From Rhodospirillales bacterium (GTDB lineage Bacteria > Pseudomonadota > Alphaproteobacteria > Rhodospirillales > JASLLZ01), in NCBI GenBank assembly GCA_030754885.1, contig JASLZL010000021.1:1-64000 (forward strand): a DNA stretch of 64,000 nucleotides, read 5' to 3'. Made by a program: the position numbers and the translations under genes. The notes under the pieces were generated by a model, which ran no database searches, had not been told where the DNA came from, and saw only the letters and a list, made by a program, of their open reading frames with translations. This document shows, piece by piece, positions 14,914 through 24,056 of the stretch (its first letter is position 1; the number at the start of each line of letters is the position of its first letter).

Positions 14914-15786
14914 CTAAACGATTTTTTGGATCGGCAGTTCCAGAATGCCCTGGGCGCCGGCGGCGCTGAGCCTGGGGACGAGGGCGCGCACTTGGTCGCG
15001 CTCAACCACCGTCTCGACGGCCAGCCAGTCGGTATCGTAGAGGTGGCTGACGGTGGGGGCGTTTAGGCTGGGCAACAGCTTGACGATGGCATCGACCTTG
15101 TCGGACGGCGCGTTCAGCTTCAACAGCACCTTGCCGCGTGCCGTAAGCGCGCTGGTCAGCATCATGGCCATCTGGTCGATCTTGGCCTTCTTCCACGGAT
15201 CGGCGAGGGCCGACTTGTTGGCGATCAAGACGGTGTGGGTTTGCAACAGATCGCAGACGATGCGCAGGCCATGGGCGCGAATAGTGCTGCCGGTTTCGGT
15301 AATCTCGACGGCGGCGTCGGCAAGTCCCTGGACCACCTTGGCCTCGGTGGCGCCCCACGAGAACTCGACATCGGCCTTGACACCGCGCTCCGTTAGGTAA
15401 CGCCGCGTGAAGCCGACCAGCTCGGTGGCGATCTTGCCGCCCTCCAGTTCCTCGACCTTGGTGACGTCTGAGTCCTTGGGCACCACCAGTACCCAGCGCG
15501 CGACGCGGTCGGAGGCCTTGGAATAGACCAAATCGCAGACCGTCTCCACGTCGGCCTCGGTTTCCATCACCCAGTCGAGACCGGTCAGCCCGGCGTCCAG
15601 CGCGCCGCCGGCGACGTAGGGCCCCATCTCTTGTGAACGGACCAGGGCACAGCTCAGCTCGTCATCGTCGACGGACGGGAAGTAGTTGCGCGAGCGCGAA
15701 GATATGGCCCAGCCCGCATCGGCGAAGAGCTCGACTGTGGCAGCCTCTAGGCTACCCTTGGGGATTCCCAGTTTCAGTTGCGGCAT
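14914..15786 (-). CDS. hisG: ATP phosphoribosyltransferase (long form)
   Basis: A 290-residue HisG that commits ATP and PRPP to histidine biosynthesis. The N-terminus is typical (LKLGIPKGSLEAATVELF), and the PRPP-binding loop region appears as VEITETGSTIRAHGLRI. At 290 residues it is the long form with a C-terminal ACT-like regulatory domain (LPSLNAPTVSHLYD is typical), so it should be a histidine-inhibited hexamer not needing HisZ. ATG 15786 replaces the track start at 16011, which extends into the prmA 3' end. Other his genes are absent from the window. It lies 70 bases after prmA. Confidence 0.95.
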   Translation of the reverse strand: MPQLKLGIPKGSLEAATVELFADAGWAISSRSRNYFPSVDDDELSCALVRSQEMGPYVAGGALDAGLTGLDWVMETEADVETVCDLVYSKASDRVARWVLVVPKDSDVTKVEELEGGKIATELVGFTRRYLTERGVKADVEFSWGATEAKVVQGLADAAVEITETGSTIRAHGLRIVCDLLQTHTVLIANKSALADPWKKAKIDQMAMMLTSALTARGKVLLKLNAPSDKVDAIVKLLPSLNAPTVSHLYDTDWLAVETVVERDQVRALVPRLSAAGAQGILELPIQKIV

Positions 15787-15856
15787 GACGGTTTCCAGCT
15801 TCGGCGTTTCGGCCCGAGCCAATAGCAGGGCCGGCCGCCCGTGGCAAGCTTGGCAA

Positions 15857-16732
15857 TCACCGACGCAGCACCAGGGTTGTCCAACCATCGAGGGTGATGC
15901 GGCGTTGGAGACGCAGGCCACGGCGGCGGTGCGGCGAGAGCACGCGGGCGGCCTCGTCATCCAAAAGGCCGGCAAGGACGACGACGCCGCGCCGCGCAAG
16001 GTGGCGTTCAAGACCCGCCGCCAGACGGCACAGGGGCCGGGCCAGGATGTTGGCGACGATCAGGTCGTAGGGCGCCCGGCGACGTAGCGCCGGCGCCCGG
16101 TAGCCGTTACTCGCGACCGCCTTGAAGAGCGCCGCCACCCCGTTGCGCTTGGCGTTCTCGGCGGCGACGCGCACCGCCTCGCCGTCGACGTCGGCGGCGA
16201 CCACCCGGCAGCCCCAGGTCTTGGCCATGGCGATGGCAAGGATGCCCGAGCCGCACCCAAGGTCGAGGCCATTGCGGAAATGGCTTTTGGGCGCCAGTTC
16301 GTCGAGGGCCATGAGACAGCCCCGGGTCGAGCCATGCTCGCCCGAGCCGAAGGCGGTGGCAGCGTCGAGCCGAAGCCCGATCCGGCCGGCTGGCACGGAG
16401 CCCCGGAAATGGGAGCCGTGGATGAAGTAGCGTCCAACCTCGACAGGTGGGAAAGCACGCCGGTTCAGGGCCAGCCAGTCGCGCCCCGCCAGCCAATCGA
16501 CGTCGAGTGCCGGCGGCGCCAGGCCGAAGGCCGCCGCGACCTCGCCGAGCAGCGCCTCAAGCAGCGCCCGGTTGGGCTTGTTTTCCGAAATCACCTCGAC
16601 GCGCGCCCGGCCGCCAACGGGTTCGGTCCACGAGGTACTGCTGGCATGGGGTTCAAGGGCCTCGGCGAAGGCCGCCGCCGCTTGGCCCGCAACGTCGAGC
16701 CGGATCCGCCACAGGCCGGGGGAGACGGCCAT
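15857..16732 (-). CDS. prmA: Ribosomal protein L11 methyltransferase
   Basis: A 291-residue SAM-dependent methyltransferase that trimethylates ribosomal protein L11. It has the N-terminal substrate-recognition domain, the linker segment RLDAATAFGSGEHGSTRGCL typical of PrmA, and the Rossmann SAM site LDLGCGSGILAIAMAK with motif IV NILARPL. Start ATG 16732 is six bases after the uvrD stop, so it is very likely cotranscribed with uvrD. Confidence 0.93.
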   Translation of the reverse strand: MAVSPGLWRIRLDVAGQAAAAFAEALEPHASSTSWTEPVGGRARVEVISENKPNRALLEALLGEVAAAFGLAPPALDVDWLAGRDWLALNRRAFPPVEVGRYFIHGSHFRGSVPAGRIGLRLDAATAFGSGEHGSTRGCLMALDELAPKSHFRNGLDLGCGSGILAIAMAKTWGCRVVAADVDGEAVRVAAENAKRNGVAALFKAVASNGYRAPALRRRAPYDLIVANILARPLCRLAAGLERHLARRGVVVLAGLLDDEAARVLSPHRRRGLRLQRRITLDGWTTLVLRR

Positions 16733-16738
16733 ACCCCC

Positions 16739-18958
16739 TCACGCCTGGGTGACGAAGCTTGTCATCACCTTCTTATGGCCGGCCTTTTCGAAGTCGATCT
16801 CCGCCTTATCGCCGTCGATGGCGACGATGCGGCCGTAGCCGAATTTTTGGTGAAAGACCCGCTGGCCTGTTGCCAGGTTCTCGTCTCCGCCGCTGGGCGG
16901 CGCCAACCAGGTCGCGTCGGCCAATGGAATGGCGTGGGGGACGGCGCGCTGCCTTCGGCGCCACGAACGGTCCTCGCCACCCCCTTGGCCGCCGTAGAGG
17001 CCGGGCTCGGTGGTGTGATCAACGCAATCGGCGGGCAGTTCGTCGATGAAGCGCGACGGAAGGGCGCTTTGCCACTGGTTGTAAATACGCCGGCTGGCAG
17101 CGAACGAGATTATGGCCCGGTGACGCGCCCGGGTGAGGCCGACGTAGGCCAGGCGCCGTTCCTCCTCCAGGCCCTTTTCCCCTTCTTCGTCGAGGGCGCG
17201 TTGGTAGGGAAACAGCCCTTCCTCCCAACCGGGCAGGAAGACAGTTTCGAATTCCAGGCCCTTGGCACCGTGCAGCGTCATCAGGTTAACCTTGTCGTCG
17301 ATGGTTTGGTCGTCGTTCTCCATGACCAAGCTGACGTGTTCCAAAAATCCGCCCATGGTATCGAACTCGGCCAGCGCCACGACCAGTTCCCTGAGGTTAT
17401 CCAGGCGGCCCGGCGCCTCTATGGACTTGTGGTTCTTCCACATCTCGGTATAGCCCGATTCGTCGAGCATCAAGCCGGCCAGTTCGGCGTGGGGCATGGT
17501 ATCGAGGAGCGAACGCCAACGCTCAAAATCGACCATCAGCCGCGCCAGGCTGCCCCGTGCCCGGGGTCTGATCTCGTCGGTTTCAATAAGGCGGCGGACC
17601 GCTTGGGTCAGCGGAATGCCCTCGGCGCGAGCCAGGCGATGCACGGTCTGCAAGGTTGCCGCGCCGAGGCCGCGCCGGGGCACGTTGACGATGCGTTCGA
17701 AGGCCAGGTCATCGCTGGGCTGGACGATGATGCGGAAGTACGCGATGGCGTCGCGGATCTCCATGCGCTCATAGAAGCGGGGGCCGCCGATGATGCGGTA
17801 GGGAACGCCCAAGGTGATCAGGCGTTCCTCGAACTCACGGGTCTGGAAGCCGGCCCGTACCAGGACCGCCATCTCATCCAGCAAATGGTCCTTGGCGTGC
17901 AGGGCCTCGATTTCGTCGCCGACCAGGCGCGCTTCTTCGGCGCCGTCCCAGACACCCCTGACGCGCACCTTCTCGCCTTCGTTAACCTCGGTCCACAGCG
18001 TTTTACCAAGGCGGCCCTGGTTGTTGGCGATGAGGCCGGAAGCGGCGCCCAGGATGTGGGGCGTCGAGCGGTAGTTGCGTTCCAACCGGACGATGCGGGC
18101 GCCGGGAAAATCGCTTTCGAAGCGCAAGATGTTGCCGACCTCGGCACCGCGCCACGAATAGATCGACTGATCGTCGTCGCCGACGCAACAGAGATTGCTG
18201 TGCGAACGGGCAAGCAGGCGCAGCCACAGGTATTGGGCGACGTTGGTGTCTTGGTATTCATCGACCAAGATGTAGCGGAATTGGCGCTGGTATCTATCCA
18301 GCACCTCGGCGTTGTCCTGGAAAAGTTCCAGCGCCAGCAATAAAAGATCGCCGAAGTCGACGGCGTTGAGGGTCTTGAGCCGCTCTTGGTATTGGGCGTA
18401 AAGGACCAGGGCCTTGCCGTCGGCCACCTCCGAGCCCTCGGCGTCGGTAACCTTGTCGGGGGTCAGCCCGCGGTCCTTCCAGCGCTGTATGACGCCGAGC
18501 ACGACCCGGGGCGGCCATTTCTTGAGGTCGATGTCTTCGGCCTCTAAGAGCTGCTTCAACAGCCTTTCTTGGTCGTCCGTATCCAAGATGGTGAAGTTAG
18601 GGCGTAGTCCCACCGCCTCGGCGTGGCTGCGTAGGATGCGGGCGCTAAGCGCGTGGAAGGTGCCGATCCACCAGCCTTCTACCGGTCTTCCAAGGAGCCC
18701 CGCGACCCGGTCCTTCATCTCGCGTGCTGCCTTGTTGGTGAAGGTGACGGCGAGCATTTCCATGGGCCGCGCCTTGCCTTCCAGCAAGATGTGCGACAGG
18801 CGCGAGATCAGCACCCGGGTCTTGCCGGTGCCCGCCCCGGCCAGCACAAGAACCGGCCCCTCGGTCGTCTCAACGGCTTCGAGCTGGCTCTCATTGAGGC
18901 CGTCGAGATGGGTGGCGGCGGGCGGCGCGGATGGGTGGGGGTCGAGGGAGCCGGACAT
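16739..18958 (-). CDS. uvrD: ATP-dependent DNA helicase UvrD/PcrA
   Basis: A 739-residue superfamily 1A 3'-5' helicase for nucleotide excision and mismatch repair. In order, it shows LNESQLEAVE (Q motif), AGAGTGKTRVL (Walker A), FTNKAAREM (Ia), VDEYQDTN (Walker B), GDDDQSIYSWRGA (III), ERNYRST (IV), LMTLHGAKGLEFETVFLPG (V) and RRLAYVGLTRAR (VI). The C-terminus has the FGYGRIVAIDGDKAEIDF Tudor-like tail that binds RNA polymerase in UvrD/PcrA. Length is normal. It heads a run with prmA and perhaps hisG. Confidence 0.96.
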   Translation of the reverse strand: MSGSLDPHPSAPPAATHLDGLNESQLEAVETTEGPVLVLAGAGTGKTRVLISRLSHILLEGKARPMEMLAVTFTNKAAREMKDRVAGLLGRPVEGWWIGTFHALSARILRSHAEAVGLRPNFTILDTDDQERLLKQLLEAEDIDLKKWPPRVVLGVIQRWKDRGLTPDKVTDAEGSEVADGKALVLYAQYQERLKTLNAVDFGDLLLLALELFQDNAEVLDRYQRQFRYILVDEYQDTNVAQYLWLRLLARSHSNLCCVGDDDQSIYSWRGAEVGNILRFESDFPGARIVRLERNYRSTPHILGAASGLIANNQGRLGKTLWTEVNEGEKVRVRGVWDGAEEARLVGDEIEALHAKDHLLDEMAVLVRAGFQTREFEERLITLGVPYRIIGGPRFYERMEIRDAIAYFRIIVQPSDDLAFERIVNVPRRGLGAATLQTVHRLARAEGIPLTQAVRRLIETDEIRPRARGSLARLMVDFERWRSLLDTMPHAELAGLMLDESGYTEMWKNHKSIEAPGRLDNLRELVVALAEFDTMGGFLEHVSLVMENDDQTIDDKVNLMTLHGAKGLEFETVFLPGWEEGLFPYQRALDEEGEKGLEEERRLAYVGLTRARHRAIISFAASRRIYNQWQSALPSRFIDELPADCVDHTTEPGLYGGQGGGEDRSWRRRQRAVPHAIPLADATWLAPPSGGDENLATGQRVFHQKFGYGRIVAIDGDKAEIDFEKAGHKKVMTSFVTQA

Positions 18959-19076
18959 GGAGCCTGTATAGCACGGCCCGGCCCCGGCTTAAGAGCCTAT
19001 CGTCGGCACGGGTTTGCGCCCGGGACCCAGACGGGTACCATTGGAAGGCTCAAGCCTGGAATAAAGGATGCGCGCC

Positions 19077-19559
19077 ATGGCTCAGTGCCCCTGTGGCTCC
19101 GGCCTCGATTTCGATGGATGCTGCGGTCCCATCCTGGGCGGTGCGCCCGCGCCGTCTCCGGAAGCGCTGATGCGGTCCCGGTTCACGGCGTTCGTTCGCG
19201 GCGATCTGGATCATATCGAAAGCACCCATGCCGCCGAAGTGCGCGATACCTTCAACCGCTCGGCGGCCGAAAGCACGGCCAGTTCGGTCGAATGGGTCGA
19301 TTTGGAGATTTGCGAGACTTCCGACGGCGGCGAGGGTGACGACATTGGCACGGTCGAGTTCAGGGCGCGCTTCAAGAAGGACGGCGAGTTGATGGTTCAT
19401 CACGAAAAATCAAATTTCCGCCGCGAAGAGGGACTATGGGCCTACGTCGATGGCAAGATGAACCCCAAGGGCAAACCGCGCCGGGTCGAAAAGGTGGGAC
19501 GTAACGCGCCGTGTCCGTGCGGGTCGGGAAAAAAATACAAAAAATGTTGCGGGGCCTAA
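19077..19559 (+). CDS. YchJ-like SEC-C motif protein
   Basis: A 160-residue protein of the YchJ type. A zinc-binding SEC-C motif lies at each end: [13 protein letters not shown] at the N-terminus and [13 protein letters not shown] at the C-terminus, framing an NTF2-like domain ([39 protein letters not shown]). SEC-C motifs bind zinc and, in SecA, contact SecB or ribosomes; the function of YchJ proteins is not known. ATG 19077 has AAAGGA eight bases upstream and puts the first motif right at the N-terminus; the track ATG 19068 lies within that binding site. A Cys-cluster gene follows after six bases. Confidence 0.9.
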   Translation: MAQCPCGSGLDFDGCCGPILGGAPAPSPEALMRSRFTAFVRGDLDHIESTHAAEVRDTFNRSAAESTASSVEWVDLEICETSDGGEGDDIGTVEFRARFKKDGELMVHHEKSNFRREEGLWAYVDGKMNPKGKPRRVEKVGRNAPCPCGSGKKYKKCCGA

Positions 19560-19565
19560 GCGACG

Positions 19566-20351
19566 ATGGACCGCCGATTCTCGTGCACCGCCTGCGGTAA
19601 GTGCTGTTACGGCTTGGTGCCGCTGACGATCGATGATGCTCTTGCCCATGCCGATAAATACCCGCTGGTCGTGATCTGGACGCCGGTGCGCCAAGGCGGG
19701 CGTTCGTTTCGCATCACCGCCGATTTGGGCATCACCATCGAGATTAAGAAACACAAACGGGCGGCTGTTCAGATTGCGCCGACTGCCTATATTCCGCCCA
19801 CTTTGCCCTGTCCCGAGCTGAGCGAAGACGGACTTTGCCGCATCCACGACGCGAAACCTCAGAGGTGCCGGACCATGCCGTTCTCGGCCTATCGTGATGA
19901 AAACGATCAAGAGGATCTGACTTTACCCCGACCCGGCTGGGAGTGTGATACGTCGGACGCGGCGCCGGTCGTTTATGGCGACAAAAGCATCCTTGATCGA
20001 AACGACTTCGAGATTGAGCGCAAACAGCTTGTTCGCGATGCGGCTATCTTGAAGCCCTATGCCGAATGGCTGCTCGACAGCGTGCCGTCCCTGAGACCGG
20101 AACTTCAGAAAATTGCCATGAAACCTAGCGGCGGTCGGGTCGTGGTCGGTTTTTCCACCCTTATCCCCAGGCTCCCGAAAGTCGATATCTATGCCTTCGC
20201 CCGCAAACAATTGCCTGTGATGAAGACTTTCGCGGAAAGAACCGTGGGTGATCCGGGTCTGGTGGATTTTCACCAACGCTACGTCGATGGCCGGACGGAG
20301 TGGGAAAAGGTTGCTCGCCCAAATTCTGGTACGCGCGCCGGTTCCGTCTAA
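19566..20351 (+). CDS. YkgJ-family cysteine cluster protein
   Basis: A 261-residue protein with the YkgJ-type metal-binding cysteine pattern: FSCTACGKCCYGLVPLT near the N-terminus and CPELSEDGLCRIHDAKPQRC about 80 residues on. These form a zinc or iron-sulfur site in the family, whose role is unsettled. The C-terminal 140 residues show no motif I recognise. It begins six bases after the SEC-C gene, so they are probably cotranscribed. Both are metal-cysteine proteins, which could mean a shared metal-related role, but that is inference. Confidence 0.85.
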   Translation: MDRRFSCTACGKCCYGLVPLTIDDALAHADKYPLVVIWTPVRQGGRSFRITADLGITIEIKKHKRAAVQIAPTAYIPPTLPCPELSEDGLCRIHDAKPQRCRTMPFSAYRDENDQEDLTLPRPGWECDTSDAAPVVYGDKSILDRNDFEIERKQLVRDAAILKPYAEWLLDSVPSLRPELQKIAMKPSGGRVVVGFSTLIPRLPKVDIYAFARKQLPVMKTFAERTVGDPGLVDFHQRYVDGRTEWEKVARPNSGTRAGSV

Positions 20352-20408
20352 CCCGGCTTTGGGTTAGGCTTCCCTTCACGGACACAATTTTCGACGGGGG
20401 GAAAGCGG

Positions 20409-21377
20409 ATGACGCACATTTTGGTCGCGGGACGCATTCACGACAAGGGCATGGAATTGCTGGAGGGCCGCGCCGATGCCACGGTCGAGGTGCTGGAGGC
20501 GCCCGACCAGGCGGCGGTGCTGTCACGTATCGCCGAGGCCGACGCCGTCCTTGTGCGCTCCGGCCTTACGGCCGAGGCGGCGACGGCCGGCGAGCGCCTG
20601 CGCGTCGTCTCGGTGCACGGCGTCGGCTATGACGACGTTGCCGTCGCCGATTTGAGTAAACGTGGCGTGCCGGTGGCGGTGATCGGCGGTGTCAACGCAA
20701 CCACGGTCGCCGAGCACGCGATGTTCGTGATGCTGGCCCTGGCCAAGCAATGCTTCGCCCATGACCGCGCCGTGCGCGAAGGACGCTGGGCGGTGCGTTC
20801 CAGCTTTGCCGCCCGCGATGTCTTGCAAAAAACCCTGCTCATCGTCGGCATGGGGCGTATCGGACGCGAGGTGGCGAAACGGGCCGCCCCCTTCGGCATG
20901 GAGGTTCTTGCCTACGATCCCTACGTCGACGCCCCCGCCATGGGCGCCGATGGTGCTGCCAAGGCGGAAGACCTGCAGGCGGCTCTTGGGCGCGCCGACG
21001 TCGTCACGCTTCACGTGCCCAGTACCGATGAGACCGAGAATATGATCGGCGCCGCCGAGCTGGCTGCCATGCGGCCCGACGCCCTTCTCATCAACACGGC
21101 GCGGGGCGAGGTGGTCGACCACGCGGCGCTTTGCGACGCGCTCAAATCAGGCGCCATCGCCGGCGCCGGCATTGACGTCTTCGCCGGCGAACCGCCGCCC
21201 GCCGACGATCCGCTCTTTGGGTTCGACAACGTGATCCTCAGCCCCCACACGGCCGGCCTAACGGAAGAATGCGGGGCACGCATGGGGATCGCCACCGCCG
21301 AAAACGCACTCGCCGGTCTCGACGGCCGCCTCGATCCAGACCTCGTGGTCAATGCTGAGGTGTTGGGGAAGGGTTGA
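20409..21377 (+). CDS. D-isomer-specific 2-hydroxyacid dehydrogenase
   Basis: A 322-residue NAD(P)-dependent 2-hydroxyacid dehydrogenase. The Rossmann signature is VGMGRIGREVAKRA, and the catalytic residues are the Arg in NTARGEVVD, Glu in DVFAGEPP and His in LSPHTAGLT. It resembles phosphoglycerate dehydrogenase and hydroxypyruvate reductase but lacks an ACT domain, so a short hydroxyacid reductase is more likely than SerA. No neighbour fixes the substrate. The gene ends inside a terminator hairpin that it shares with the convergent DUF1501 gene. Confidence 0.92.
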   Translation: MTHILVAGRIHDKGMELLEGRADATVEVLEAPDQAAVLSRIAEADAVLVRSGLTAEAATAGERLRVVSVHGVGYDDVAVADLSKRGVPVAVIGGVNATTVAEHAMFVMLALAKQCFAHDRAVREGRWAVRSSFAARDVLQKTLLIVGMGRIGREVAKRAAPFGMEVLAYDPYVDAPAMGADGAAKAEDLQAALGRADVVTLHVPSTDETENMIGAAELAAMRPDALLINTARGEVVDHAALCDALKSGAIAGAGIDVFAGEPPPADDPLFGFDNVILSPHTAGLTEECGARMGIATAENALAGLDGRLDPDLVVNAEVLGKG

Positions 21378-21410
21378 ACCCGCCTCAGGCGATACAGCCC
21401 AACCCTTTTT
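21369..21410 (+). terminator. Rho-independent terminator
   Basis: AAGGGTTG pairs with CAACCCTT, with an inner CGCCTCAGGCG stem, and a T-run follows on the plus strand. It overlaps the stop codon of the hydroxyacid dehydrogenase and the 3' end of the convergent DUF1501 gene, so it probably ends the plus-strand transcript. Confidence 0.75.
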
Positions 21411-22596
21411 CCTTTATAAAGTCGGCCTTCAGGCCCCACCATTCGCGGGCCGCCGTGGCGTAGAGGCTGCGGAAATGGAGCCTGTGCTTCAGGTTGCGCG
21501 CGACCAGATCGTCGAGGGGCGGCTGTTCGCCGTAGAAGCCGCCCCGCACCCGCCCGCCCATCAGGAAATGGGGCGCGGACGTGCCGTGATCGGTGCCGTC
21601 GCTGTCGTTCTCCTTGGGGCGGCGTCCGAATTCCGAGTACGTCATCACAAGCACCCTGTCCCAGTGCCCCTTGGCTTTGACAGTCTGGACGAAGGCGGCT
21701 AGGCCGTTGGCGAGTGAGGCCAGGAGTTCCGGGTGGTCGACCGACTGGCCGGCGTGGGTGTCGAAGCCCTTGATCGCCGTCTTGATGACCGGCACCGGGG
21801 ACGAGCTGACTATCAGGCGGGAGGCGATTTCCATTTGCTGACCGAAGGCATCTTCGGGAAATTCGGTGCCCAGTTCGACGTCCTCAAGGTGTTTTTCAAG
21901 GATCACCCGGGCGGCGTGACGGGCATCGGTCTGCACCCCCGTCAGGTGGGCCAGGGCGGGGTTCTCCTCGGCCATGGGAAGTTTCCGCATGCGCTTCGCC
22001 ACCTTCAACAGATTGGGATTGTTGAGGACGGCCGTGCGTATGTTCTTGCCCTTGACCGGGCCGATGGCGTTGCGCCCCAACACAACTGCGTCGGCGGCGA
22101 ACTCGGCCGGCGGGCGGGCCTCGGCAAAGAGCCTGGATATCCACCCCTCGGAAAGGAATTCGTTGGATCCGGACGCGGTGTCCCAAATGTCGATGGAACG
22201 GAAGTGCGAGAAGTTGGGTCCGGGATAACCAACGCCGAGCGCCACTGCCATCTGGCAGCTTTTCCACAGCGGCAGCAGGGGCTCCAAAAGCGAATTGAAG
22301 CCCAGGCGTTCATCCAACTGGATGACGTTCTCGCGTGCCAGGGCCTTGGTTGGGCGCAGATCGTGGTAGTTGGCGTCGGAGTAGGGGACGACGGTATTGA
22401 GGCCGTCGTTGCCGCCGGCCAGCTCGACCAGTACTAGGACCTTGTTCCAACGCTCGGTGTCCTCGAATGTGGGGGCTTGGCAGGCCGGTACGATGGGAAC
22501 GTCGGAAAAGCGCATGGCCTCGGTCGAGCGGCAGGCGGCGGGGAGCATCAACAAAGGCAGGCCGGCGGCGCGGCGGAGAAACTGTCGGCGGTTCAC
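21385..22596 (-). CDS. DUF1501 family protein (intact copy)
   Basis: A 403-residue DUF1501 protein, a family in the alkaline phosphatase/sulfatase-like fold group with no settled function. The N-terminus NRRQFLRRAAGLPLLMLPAAC combines a twin-arginine motif with a lipobox-like Cys, so export by Tat, perhaps as a lipoprotein, is likely. Conserved blocks include VLVELAGGNDGLNTVVPY, LNNLG-type spacing and YSEFGRRPKEN, then DHGTSAPHFLMGG near the C-terminus. GTG 22596 is preferred over GTG 22611 because AAGGGGAG sits before it and the truncated copy starts the same way (GTG AAC CGC CGN). It is coupled to the DUF1800 gene directly upstream. Confidence 0.88.
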   Translation of the reverse strand: MNRRQFLRRAAGLPLLMLPAACRSTEAMRFSDVPIVPACQAPTFEDTERWNKVLVLVELAGGNDGLNTVVPYSDANYHDLRPTKALARENVIQLDERLGFNSLLEPLLPLWKSCQMAVALGVGYPGPNFSHFRSIDIWDTASGSNEFLSEGWISRLFAEARPPAEFAADAVVLGRNAIGPVKGKNIRTAVLNNPNLLKVAKRMRKLPMAEENPALAHLTGVQTDARHAARVILEKHLEDVELGTEFPEDAFGQQMEIASRLIVSSSPVPVIKTAIKGFDTHAGQSVDHPELLASLANGLAAFVQTVKAKGHWDRVLVMTYSEFGRRPKENDSDGTDHGTSAPHFLMGGRVRGGFYGEQPPLDDLVARNLKHRLHFRSLYATAAREWWGLKADFIKEKGLGCIA

Positions 22597-22607
22597 GGGG
22601 CTCCCCT

Positions 22608-23951
22608 TCACTTCAGTTGGAACGACGGGTCAAGCAGCAAGAGCGCCAGTCGTTGGCGGGAACGCGCCGTCTCCTCGGGCGGCGTCACCGGCGCGACGGC
22701 CAGCAACAATTCCATCAGGTCCTCGTCGCCGCCGTCGGGCATCGCCACATTCATCGTGCCGCCGCGCGCGACGCGGTTGAGGAACTGGTGGCGCAGCGGC
22801 AAGGTATTGGTGGTGACCCAGGCCTCGCCGCCCGGCCAGCCCTTGACGTTGGGCGGTTGGAACAGGTCCTGGCCCAGCCGACGCTGAAAGGATGTCACGT
22901 TGCGGGGTTCAAGGCCGGGGTTTCCCAGTACGCGCAGGGTGCCGACCACCAGATCGACCGGCGACTTGATCATGGTGCCCGGGTTGTCGGCGGCGCGGAA
23001 CTGGGGCGTTGTCAGCAGGCCTTTCATCAACGGGCGAAGTTCGTAGCCCGAATTGCGGAAGGCGGCGGCCAGGCGGCTTACCTGTCCCGGTTCGGGCTCG
23101 GCTGAGACGAACTCGCGCCACAGCTTTTCGGTAATGAACTCGGCGACGCGTGGTTCTTCGAGCAAGATATCGATGACATCGTCACCGCTGAACCGGCCCT
23201 GGCGCCCAAGGAAGGATTTGGTCCCGTCGTCGTGACGTTTGGGGTCAAAGACGAAGGTGCCCTTGGCGGGATTGATGGACCAGCCGGTAAAAGCCCGCGC
23301 CGCCTCGACAATGTCGTCTTCGGAGTAGCCCCGGCCCTCGCCCAAGGTGAAGAGCTCCATGATCTCACGGGCGAAGTTCTCATTCGGGCGGCCTTTGCGG
23401 TTGGTCCGTCCGTCCAGATAGATGAGCATGGCCGGCCCCTTGGCCATGCCGCGCAGCAGTGTGGCGAAGTTGCCCAGTGCGTGATGCCGAAAAAGGGCGT
23501 TCTGGCCGTACATATACCCGGCCCATTTGACCTTCTTGACCTCGGAAACGAAGTGGTTGTGCCAGAACACGACGAGGTGCTCGGTCAGGGGTGACGGGGT
23601 GGCCAACATCTCGCCCGCCCACCATTGCTTGAGCGGCTGCCACCGGGTGCGTGTGGCCTTGTTGAATTCCACACGTTGGGCCGCCGTCATCGCTTTCATT
23701 TCCTTGGAAGTCGGCGGCAACTCATCAATCCAGGGCGGCGGCGACGTTGCCGGTTGGGTGCGCACGCCGCCGAGTACGCGATCCACCGCCGCCTCGTAGT
23801 CGAGCTGTTGCAGGGCTGCAACTTCGGCGGCCCTGGCGATGCCGAATCCGGTGCGGGCCAAAAGGTGCCTGGCTTCTTCGAAGGGCACGGCGCCGGCCGG
23901 CAAGGCAAAAATCAGCGCGGCGAGGAATGAAACGACGCGGGTCTTACTCAT
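22608..23951 (-). CDS. DUF1800 family protein (copy 2)
   Basis: A 447-residue DUF1800 protein with a cleavable-looking signal peptide (VVSFLAALIFALPAGAVP) ahead of FEEARHLLARTGFG. The blocks shared with copy 1 are LVVFWHNHFVSE, NENFAREIMELFTLGEGRGY, ARAFTGWSI, DDVIDILLEEP, and PPNVKGWPGG. ATG 23951 has GGAGGGG just upstream. The downstream DUF1501 gene starts within its last codons or 12 bases later, depending on the start chosen. The DUF1800-DUF1501 pair is a recurrent combination in bacteria and suggests a joint extracytoplasmic function, which is not established. Confidence 0.9.
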   Translation of the reverse strand: MSKTRVVSFLAALIFALPAGAVPFEEARHLLARTGFGIARAAEVAALQQLDYEAAVDRVLGGVRTQPATSPPPWIDELPPTSKEMKAMTAAQRVEFNKATRTRWQPLKQWWAGEMLATPSPLTEHLVVFWHNHFVSEVKKVKWAGYMYGQNALFRHHALGNFATLLRGMAKGPAMLIYLDGRTNRKGRPNENFAREIMELFTLGEGRGYSEDDIVEAARAFTGWSINPAKGTFVFDPKRHDDGTKSFLGRQGRFSGDDVIDILLEEPRVAEFITEKLWREFVSAEPEPGQVSRLAAAFRNSGYELRPLMKGLLTTPQFRAADNPGTMIKSPVDLVVGTLRVLGNPGLEPRNVTSFQRRLGQDLFQPPNVKGWPGGEAWVTTNTLPLRHQFLNRVARGGTMNVAMPDGGDEDLMELLLAVAPVTPPEETARSRQRLALLLLDPSFQLK

Positions 23952-24056
23952 GGCCCCTCCGTGGTGAGGCGCGATCGAATGACCGGAACCCCTTTTCTGG
24001 CGAACCGGAGTTATTAAATATAATGTAGTGGACCGTGTCTAATGGAAGGATACCCC

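Noticed and set aside
16280-18343. 687-codon open frame on the plus strand
   Set aside because: It is antisense to uvrD and prmA; high GC keeps the opposite frame open, and the translation has no family features.
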